Below, piece by piece: positions 54,913-64,000 of a stretch of DNA of 64,000 bases (position 1 is its first letter; each line of letters begins with the position of its first letter). The position numbers were made by a program, and so were the translations under genes. The notes beneath the pieces are model-generated. The model ran no database searches. It was not told where the DNA came from and worked only from the letters and a program-made list of their open reading frames with translations. Origin of the DNA: Nymphalis io (Eukaryota > Arthropoda > Insecta > Lepidoptera > Nymphalidae); the NCBI RefSeq assembly GCF_905147045.1, contig NC_065905.1, positions 7,068,001 through 7,132,000 on the forward strand, read 5' to 3'.

Positions 54913-57900
54913 CACACATACCCGGTACTTGATTTTACTACAAAATCTGTCCTTCTAATTCCAATTAATTTCCATAATAATTGGTAAATTTATTACAGTA
55001 TAAAATAATTTTCCAATCAATTAATTCATATTATTATGCACAGGAAATGTGAACGTAACAAATGCATGAGAAATATCTAATAACACATTTTACGTAATGT
55101 GTTTCGGTTTATTAAATCTCGTGCCGGATGCATGTGAAAATTATACACACATGGTAGTATAGGTCAAATGATATTATTTATTGGCATAACTTCCTTGTAA
55201 CTAGGAATATACGGGAAATGGCTGCATTTGAGTTACTTTGATTCCTTTTTTCTCGATAATGCTTACCAGAAAAACTAAAAGAAAACTTTAATCTACATCA
55301 CATTAAACATCCTTCTTTGTAAAAAAGAGTCACAAATAATAGAAATAAATATAAGCAGTACCGAAGTACCTTTTGAATTTATTATTAACTTTTTTCTTAA
55401 GCTATCTAACATTTTCTTTTGATTTACAAAGGAATTTTAAGAAATACAATATTAACCTAATAAGTTAAGCTTATTTTTGCAGTATACCTTTTTAAATAAA
55501 ATTGTAACGACTTATACATAATTACATCACAATGACAAAAATGCAGTTTTATTGAAATTTTCAATATGACATTAATGGAATTTAGAAATTACTTCTCTTA
55601 ATACCATTTGCACTAAATAGGCATGATAATCTAAACATTGTAAAATATAAGAAAAAACATTAAATTCTGCAGGATTCACACTTTTAAACACTAAGGTAAT
55701 TTCCAGTTTTATATATAAATACTTTGTTTTACAAATGCATTAAAACAGCAACTATATACCTAATTATTATGTCTTAACTTATGTAAATTTGTATAAAATA
55801 TTACCCATTATGTTTATTTTATTGTAACATTTCAATGTTTATGTATTTATTTAATATTTAATTTAAGTTTTATGCATTTTCACATCAATTTAGCACCAGT
55901 AAACATATAGAATAAATAATTAGTTGTTGATTTGATACATTAAAATACTGCAAAACTGTAGAAATTACCACAGTGGGTAATAGTGTGAATTATGGCAATA
56001 CTTCACTTTTGAGTATTATGAATTTAAATATTGTATTTTAAGTATTGTCTTTATCTCGTGGATATATTATGGACACTAGAATCGTTCCCCCTTTTTATTC
56101 TCTTCGAAAAGTAATTGACATTATTATGAGGCTACGAAATGTATACTGGGTGTTACCAGTTATAAATTCTGTTTATAAAAAAATAAGATTTATCTATGGT
56201 AGGTTCAAAGAACGATAAATCTCATTCAGTGAAAAAAGTACGTAGCGTAGTGGTAACTGTAAAACATTCACATTACTGAATTAGTGCTATGGCTCTTAAA
56301 AAACTCAAGAATAAATAATACACTAAAAAAAGTTCTACGATTATATCATAAAATATACATATAATACAGTTAATAGTGGATTACTTTCTGTTGAAATCCG
56401 AAAAACTATTATTATATATGTTATTATATAGAAAAATATAAACCTTTATCGTCTAACATAAGCTATTTAAATGACACATGTATTTAAATATAAAGGAACT
56501 CGATCGAATAAGTATAGAAAATAGATGTAATAAATACAAACCACGTTTCTATTACGATGCGGAAACAAATAGTGAGGTCTCCATTGATATTCTACTGGTT
56601 TCCGTAAAGAAATGCTATTATGCATTATCCATATATCAAACCTTGATCAAAGTACATAGATGTATTATAAGGTTTGCCTGATATCTTCAGATTTATCAAT
56701 TTTTAATAGGAATGGTTGAACATTCCAAGCACACACTCTTTATTCTCCAAAAAATAGAGCGATTTAAATAGTCGCATAAGCAAATGTAACACCTGATGAT
56801 AAGTAGTACAAACTACTCCCTGCTCTGTCAATGAGCTGCCAATTATCTTGTAACTGTAATTACATCGGTTACAAGAAAATTGCTCAAACTGTTAGCTATA
56901 AAATCTGAACCCTCATTATGTGAAATATATTTTATTTTATAAAACTGAACTTTTAACAACAAGTTTACCTAATTATTCTAGGAATTCAAATTAATAATTC
57001 AAAAATCTTTAACCAAAAGAGAAGCACTGAGCTCTCTTAACGATGGTCAAAAATCTATTCCCGGTCTAGAAACAAACTCCTCAGACCTGAGAAGAACCGG
57101 TGAAAGAAACTTTCTTGAATAATAAAGTCCTACCTGAATTTCGGCAATTCGGAATTTCTCTATTACCTTCAGTCTCATAATCCGATCGGACGACAATCCT
57201 ATATAACTGGCACGTATGACAGACAATCCATACGTGTTTTCCTTTTAATCGGCTTCCTTTGTTTTTTAACAGGATAAATCAAACAGCCTTAGAAGCTAGC
57301 CGTTAGTCCGACAAGCCAGTTAGTTATCCCAAAAAAGATTAAAAAAAAACACTAAACCAAAGTAACATACTGTAAATATCCTACTACGGTTTAGGTTTGT
57401 AAGGTTCTCGTCTTTTGACCAATGTGGCATTACAGCTCTCACAAAACACTGCCTCTCCGTCAAGATATAACCGGCAATAAAAAAAAAACCCTTAATTCAC
57501 AAATCAATTAACTTTTTAACTACTGTACGATTATTTAAACATTTTGACATTGATTAAACAGATATAAAACCTAAACAGGTCTATAAAGTTTTAGCCTATC
57601 ACGTTTAGACTACAAAGTCTGTCCTTGCAGGCAGCCTGCCTGAATATAAACGGTGCATTGTTGATTGTTTAAGTGCTATTGTGATGCCTTAACTGTGCTA
57701 ACCTTCAAAGGTTGTTGATTTCAACTTGATTAATTAAATATTGTTTGTTGACATAGGTCATTGTAATTTTTATAAGGCTTAGAAGACAAAAAACATATTT
57801 AAGAAAATCATTGCTTTAAAAATTTCAGATGAAATCTCTATATAAATGTCATATTATATTGTAAAATCGTATTTTTACGCGGGTAAAGTCGCCGGCGTAA

Positions 57901-58319
57901 ATAAGGCCTCTATGCATTTTTGCATCGTTATTACATATTGTAACACTGGTTTTTGACCTTCGCTTTACATTCCAAGAATTGGGAAATTTTATTCAGTGGA
58001 TCAAGTGAGATAGTCTTATAGCTATCGTAATAAGGATTACTTTGCGAAGAATTTTTCACCACTTATTAACAATTTTTAACCTAAATTAAATAATTAGTTA
58101 ATTTAGTTTGTTCTAATTAATTGATAAGTTGTGTTGCTTTCGAATGGCATATCATCAATCATAAATAGACATAAGTGTAACGAAGTATCCGAATAATTTT
58201 AAAATTTACTTATTTTTTTAATTAAGCTTTTCTTTTTTTTTTTTGTAATTGTCTAATAATTTAAATAACCTACCCCTATATATGTATATGTATGAATGTT
58301 CTTAATATTTTTAAGTACA

Positions 58320-58440
58320 GATTCAATCATCCTTCAAATTGGAACATAGCAATACAAAGTATTGATCTTTGAAAGTAGGATAACTGATAAATAAGTTGTA
58401 AACCAGACAAACTGGACTCAGAAAGCCCGACCAGCTGTAT
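58320..58440 (-). repeat. Poly(A) retroposon family A, decayed
   Basis: 'catccttcaaattggaacat' and 'agcaatacaaagtattg' followed by 'accagacaaactgg'; the antisense middle of family A only. Confidence 0.5.
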
Positions 58441-58520
58441 ACCTTTGTTGTACTTTAGCCTGCGTACTTATAGTATGTATAATTGAACGAAAAAAAATTA
58501 TTCATAAATTATATAATTTT

Positions 58521-58702
58521 TCTGGTGGTAAGGCTTTGTGCAAGCTCGTCTGGGTAGGTACCACCCACTCATCAGATATTCTACCGCAAAACAGCAGTAC
58601 TTGGTATTGTTGTGTTGGAGTGAAGGATGAGTGAGCCAGTGTAATTACAGGCACAAGGGACATAACATCTTAGTTCCCAAAGCCTACCTATACTATAAAA
58701 TA
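58521..58702 (+). mobile_element. Poly(A) retroposon family A with a large internal deletion
   Basis: Head 'tctggtggtaaggctttgtg' to 'cataacatcttagttcccaa' is well kept, then it jumps to the 3' end 'gcctacctatactataaaa', lacking about 110 bases of the usual body. Confidence 0.75.
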
Positions 58703-60085
58703 TAATAATAATTGTATTATATTTAATAAACCTTACCAGCAAAACGAAGAAACAAAAATAAGTTAATCTGAGGCGGATGAATCAAATGAAATTGTAGTTA
58801 TAAAGGAAGATTATGTCATTGTTTACAAGATATTAATTTTTATCAAATACATTATTGGAATCAGATTTTTTTCTTAAGTTAAGCTAACATAAAAAAATCA
58901 AAACATCAATTATAATAATTGCCATGAACAAATAAATAAAATCACGGAAATATCGTGTTCTTAGCTAAGATTAATCGCTGGCTACGTCATTATGGCAACA
59001 AAGGTCGATAATAAATTATATGTAAATATTAGTGTCAATTTCCGTTGAAGAGAAGGAGAGAGATAGGCGCGCATGGCCAAGGGATGCTGGAGGTTTCTAG
59101 TGCCTATTATTAATTAAGGTGGAAAAGGAGCTTGTCTTTAATTCATTGGAATAAACTAATATTATAGAATAAAATAATAGTTTATTGGGTGCACGATTTT
59201 TGGAAGAATACAAATCTTATTCGCCATTCTGAATTTTTAAATGTTATCATGGCGTTTGACACTACATTGTTGTCTTTCACTTCCCGCCAATTCCATCAAC
59301 ATCGCAGTAGCCCCGGCAACAGTAGCCCGAATTCAGAAGAAAACTCGAAAAGTGTCTGGAAAACGCGCTCATAATTTTACCTATCCTGCCTGTCCGGACT
59401 TTTTACAAGTAAAATTCATAAAAAGTTACCTTTCCCATTTCTCTCACCCATTTAAGTTGCAATTTCCAAAAATCCTTTCATAGCGGATCCTTACGTTTTA
59501 AATAAACTTAAGTTTTAAATTTCATCTTTCTAGTACTACTGAGTAGTTTTGGTTGTGCATTAAGAATCAGTCAAGCTCTGGACAAATGATTTTATAAGTA
59601 TTAAGATTTTCACCATCAATTGAGATTCAGCTTAAAGTGTTATCCACAATTTCTCTTCGTTTCGCTTCCCTCCTCTTCTCGTCCGCCATTATAAATTGAG
59701 CCATATTGTATATTTATGTACGCATCAAGCAGAAAAAACACTTGATAGTTTATAGACAAGTTTTTTAAACTCATTTGTAAAACATTAAATATTCTTTTCC
59801 CAATGTGGCCTTGGCCACCCGGATATATTGAACACTGTTTTTTATATAAAATGTTTATTTGATAATTCGTTAGACATTAATAATACGAGGTAAAAAAATT
59901 AAATAAAAAATCTCAATCCGTCTATGTACACTGAGTATGAGCTCATGTAATCAAATATAAACAGAATGCTAAATAATACATCCTTTAACAAATAGAGCAC
60001 CTATCTCTATATATTTTTACGTAAGAATTATTACCATTAATGTCAGAAATATATACAAATAAAAATACCCATTGTACAAATCGTG

Positions 60086-60382
60086 ACCGCGTGGAATGGT
60101 GGTAAGAACGCTAGCAGCATTTCGATGGCAAAAAATCTGGTCAGCAGAAGAGGCAATAAGACGAGGTGTTAAATTTTTAATAAAATATTTGCACTATTAC
60201 TTTAGGTTCAAACCTTTCACCTCCAGGCCAGAATGGAATGGAAAGAGAGAAAGGCTGGAAGCGCAACACTTGTCCCTTCCACATCTTCCTTACCCCGATG
60301 ACACCATCTGGATAGGAATGGATGGAAACAATGTAGCATGTGTCAGGGAATACTCTCCAAAGTTTCCTTAAGGGTGGCATCG
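60086..60382 (+). repeat. Repeat family E, long copy
   Basis: 'ggaatggtggtaagaacgct', 'agcagcatttcgatggc', 'catcttccttaccccgatga', 'ggaatggatggaaacaatgt' and 'tccaaagtttccttaagggt'. GC-richer than its flanks. The open frames in it are repeat-derived. A fragment lies at 17340-17480. Confidence 0.55.
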
Positions 60383-61074
60383 AATTTATTAGTTATGTCA
60401 TGTAGTAATTAGTATTTGATTATATCAACTAACGCGAATATATAATAATTGACGAATTAGGTAGGTACATTAAAAAAATGGGAAATTTTGACCGCATACG
60501 ATAAGAGTAAAAATAAATTCGTCAGCAAACGAAAGTACCTATACAAAAACGATGAATGATTGATTCATTTAAATTATAATTACTTTAACAAAAATATTAG
60601 CTCGAGTGTTTTGTAATACAATATCTACTTAATTCTGCATAATAAAACTAGACGTTTAATATATTTCTAAGCCTTATTACAATTGATATAAGGACCATAA
60701 AATAAATTGCAACGCATTCACCGCATTGCAATTTCTCATTACACAATTCACTTTCAATATTACGCGAACTATCTCTTTTTAATATTAGGATACCGTTCCA
60801 CTTAACATAATCGCTATTTTTAGTAAAACTGAATGAATATATTTCTTTTTTCAAACATTAATTACTATTACATAATCTCGTAGAGTGTGATTATGTGATC
60901 TCGTGATGTGTGATATGGAATAAAAGTTTTCTCAAACATTACACGAACAAAGTTACAAGCACAGTATTTAAAAGCGGTCAAGCAAATAATATTTAATAAA
61001 ACTCGTTTCGTTTTATGATTTCAATGTCAATGTCAGAATCATTAGATAATATTATACATAGCCAAGACATTATA

Positions 61075-61255
61075 TCAAATATATCGTATTATTTCGGCGC
61101 CCTAGGCCGGGATCCCTTATTAGGTTTAAAATGCTTACGCGATTACATGACGCCCCCAATGACGAAGAAATTACCGCTGGTTCTTAGTGGGTGGGTATTC
61201 TAGGGCTCCCAGTGCCGCTTCACGTGGGGGGAACGCTTTTTGCATTTTCTAGCGA
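61075..61255 (+). repeat. Repeat family F, short copy
   Basis: 'taccgctggttcttagtggg' and 'tgggtattctagggctccca' ... 'cacgtggggggaacg'. The same order occurs at 61940-62145. The open frame at 61015-61203 overlaps it. Confidence 0.45.
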
Positions 61256-61939
61256 GATCAAAAAGTAATATAACTGTATCTGATTCTACCAATTCATATA
61301 ACAATAACCTTGCAGAAGACCGAAAAAGCGCTTCAATGTGATCCAGAGTAGATAAGATGTGGATTCAATATTTAAAATGCCGCTTCTTCATACCTAATAT
61401 TAAATTAAATATAGTTTTAGTTCTATTAAATTCTTGCTTAGCCGGTGACAATTCAACTTTAACTATGTAAGTTAAAAGGGCCTTATCAACGTATTAATTT
61501 CTAATAAATCTGTAAAAGCCTCTTCCTCATCCTCTTAGGATTATGTGATTTTGTATTTATGTTATAGTTCTAACGCAAATTAAAAAGAGGATATTTTCAT
61601 AAAGGTCGAGATATTATAAAATTTGTCTGTAACATTAAATCAACTAACCAAACTAGTTTTTTTTATATTTTGATTTTGGTAGACAAAATAAATGGTTGTT
61701 GTATGTAAATATTCAGATTTAATACCTAAATAGTTGTTAGCATTAAAACCAGTAATATAAATACGAATTTTCATTATTTATCACGCGGAAAAAACTAAAG
61801 GGCAAATCATTGATACCCGGATTTCAAATATTGTAAGTAATATAACTTTATTTTGATATTATTTTATTCATTTGTCAAAAACAATCTTGCCATCACCTTA
61901 TCTTATCTCGACAATAAATATATACCTATATGAATTGCT

Positions 61940-62145
61940 AGTTCCAGGAGGAGGATAGGTACGCGTCACGGTAAAATGCGCAAGCTATCCCGTGGCACTC
62001 CTCGTTAAGACGGAAAGGGTACCGCTGGTTTTTTAGTGGGTATTCCGATGTTAGGCGCGCACTCGGCGCCTTGGACACCGGCGAGCCTTACATACCCCCC
62101 CCACTGTTCACAGGGGGGAAACGCGTAATGAAAAAAAACATTTTT
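61940..62145 (+). repeat. Repeat family F, longer copy
   Basis: 'caggaggaggataggtacgc', 'gggtaccgctggttttttag', 'tgggtattccgatgttaggc', 'ggcgccttggacaccggcga' and 'cacaggggggaaacgcgtaa'. Strongly GC-rich; probably the end of a LINE. Confidence 0.5.
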
Positions 62146-63967
62146 CCAGCGTTAAAAAAGGAAGTTAGGTACGCTATAACGAGGCAAAATTTCATAATAA
62201 TCGGTGGAGTATTTTAGAAATGAAAACGTAACAAAGAAACTAACTGTCGCATTTGTAATATTATTTAGTATAGATACGAATATAAATACCTACCTATATA
62301 TATTTCACATGGATTTCAAACATTTCTGATAAAACCGACTCCATTGTCAGATATCAATGTATATGGGGGAGGGATAAATAATGTCGTCTTGTCCATGGCG
62401 GCCAATATCCAATCAATCAACTACCCAATCTTTACCCATTTACTCGTTGCCCATTTGTTTTCGTCGTGTAAAATAAAATAATAAAAAAATTAATACGATA
62501 ATAAAAGTTTTTTTTGTTAAATTGTTTTACACGAAGTAAACACAGTATTAGCTTTTAAAATAGTCAGACGACGTAACCAGAATTTAAATCCGCAATACTG
62601 TCGTTCAAGGATAACATCTAATTACTACACCATCTCGATTTTGACATAATTTTATCATAATACCTATATATTACCTGTACCTATTCATATATATATTTAA
62701 CATATATATTTAATTTGCTATTAAATATTGTATTATTTCCAAACTCGATAAAATGCAAACGATATCTAGTACCAAATATTTTTCTTCATTGTTTTTTTTA
62801 AAAGACTCAATCTTTGTTTCTCTTGGATCTTGTATATATAGGTATACTTTGCTGCTGTGTAAGCCTTGGGTATTGAACAATCTTTGATGCCTCGAGGTCG
62901 AATAGGAAAATGTTCGATATAACCAAAAACATTTAAATATTTTACTACTTTAATTTTGGAGGTGACCTCTTTGTCTTTACAACTGATTGCAATTCTGTCA
63001 GTCAATGCTAATATCTAAGTTGAATATTTATTGCAGAAACTTTTAATCACTAACACGTGCTAACAACAAAAACGTTGTGAATTTTCCTTTTGTGAGCATA
63101 CGGCTTTACGAATATATTTTTCCTATAACAAATAACACTTAACCTTTAACACGTACATGTTTATTTCCCCAAAAAACTATTAAATATCACCTTGAACTTA
63201 CAGTAACAATTACACGTTTATGCCATAATCCTTCTTTAGACGTTTATAGACGATACCATTAAACAATGGTGGTCGATAACCTACAAGGATTAATATAGTG
63301 CCAAGGTTTAGTGAATATGGTAAAGGGTTTAGCAAGTTTAATCATCAATCGTTGCATGTTAATGTTACTGCAATTGCGCGAAACGCGTTAGTATTATTAT
63401 TTATGAATCATTAACATATGACACAAGTGAAGTTTAAATTTCTTTGTTTATTATTTCCGTAACCACTTTATTATTTAATAACAAATTCAATTGATGTAGA
63501 ATTATCTTTAATAATTATTATTTTTAATACTTACTCACAAATATTATAGTTATACCGCTGACAAATATCGAGTTTTCCGATTTTTAATACAAGTGGTATT
63601 AAAAATAACCAATAGTTGAAGCTGATTTTTTGTCACGCAGTATTAATTCTTCTGCTAAATGTTATTATTATTTAGTTTTTAAAAAGTTCGTACTAGTAAC
63701 AAACTTTTCGATTTATTTACTTCTAAATTTATAAACTGCAGCGTACTTGCAAACGCGTATACAATATAAAAAAAAATATGTTTAACTATACTTTTTTGTC
63801 GATAATAAATCCAATATTAACTAAATCACTTTGATTCTACGGTGTGGTTTATTTAATTTCAACACTTATTAATACACTGATTTTTTTACTTTATTTTATT
63901 ACTATGTATATATATCTAAGTGTGGACTTTGTATTTTTGGCCTATCATTTTGTTATTAAGCGTTAAA

Positions 63968-64000
63968 ACCTCGTTGGTCTAGTGGCTAGATTTCAGATTG
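63968..64000 (+). mobile_element. tRNA-derived SINE family C, cut by the window end
   Basis: 'cctcgttggtctagtggcta' is the family C A-box head; the copy continues outside the window. It should not be taken for a tRNA gene. Confidence 0.6.

Larger units (their letters stand above)
52277..64000 (+). other. Presumed gene 5 intron, open at the window edge
   Basis: AT-rich DNA with repeats: decayed termini, SINE B and C, three family A pieces, family E and F. Open frames at 56478-56681, 59189-59483, 61015-61203 and 62766-63005 (-) have no recognisable domain; the first two are the least AT-rich and could hide an exon. Confidence 0.4.

Noticed and set aside
59189..59483. Overlapping open frames as gene 5 exons
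   Set aside because: No acceptor in phase 1 and no good donor around them; composition is only slightly less AT-rich than the flanks.
62766..63005. Minus-strand 79-codon frame with KYLNVFGYIE, vaguely like a metalloprotease propeptide
   Set aside because: Too short, no zinc site, no clear splice sites, and a low-complexity end. The resemblance is not enough to call.

Overview
The window reads as AT-rich nuclear DNA of a lepidopteran, probably a nymphalid butterfly. The reasons are GT-AG introns of up to about 13 kb, arthropod TCAGT-type initiators, and many copies of short retroposons of the lepidopteran type: tRNA-derived SINEs with a conserved 'gcccagcagtgggaca' tail, and a poly(A)-tailed family. 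There are no operons, no bacterial-style genes and no CRISPR. The host-group assignment is inference from remembered repeat families; no search was run.

Host genes. (1) 836-1435 (+) is the last exon of an acidic secreted-type protein whose first exon lies outside the window. (2) 3529-25473 (+) is a six-exon gene for a secreted protein: GC-rich first exon, a 13.5-kb intron, a signal-peptide exon, a Pro/Thr-rich exon, a large exon, then two more; the fifth is the least certain. (3) 45553-33152 (-) is a second secreted-protein gene: a 13-codon signal-peptide exon, a 10.4-kb intron, an exon at 35042-34826 and a terminal exon at 33587-33152. The phase between the last two does not match, so an exon is missing from the model or these are two genes. 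(4) 48134-49258 (+) is an intronless 374-residue gene preceded by two X-box (RFX) motifs, suggesting a ciliary or sperm-flagellar role. (5) From 52138 (+) there is a promoter with a TATA box at -30 and an initiator, followed by a signal-peptide exon; the rest lies in or beyond the last 11.7 kb.

Mobile DNA. Intron 1 of gene 2 holds a broken non-LTR element with a C-terminal restriction-like endonuclease (8104-10262, +). It also holds a nearly intact RTE-type LINE (10473-13984, -) flanked by a perfect 14-bp target-site duplication. The LINE is interrupted by one in-frame TGA and, in its 5' leader, by a poly(A) retroposon with a 73-base tail. Elsewhere I count about 15 copies each of poly(A) family A and tRNA-SINE family B, several copies of SINE families C and D, and tails of other LINEs. 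Some insertions are nested and some have clear target-site duplications.

Structure that the repeats do not explain. There are at least seven short, perfect or near-perfect inverted repeats. One lies inside a retroposon copy where the normal sequence has been replaced by its own inverted neighbour, which points to template-switch mutation. There is also a 19-bp exact direct repeat in intron 1, and a 175-bp direct duplication in intron 5. I found no clear multi-gene system; the X-box gene and the secreted-protein genes are the most rewarding targets.
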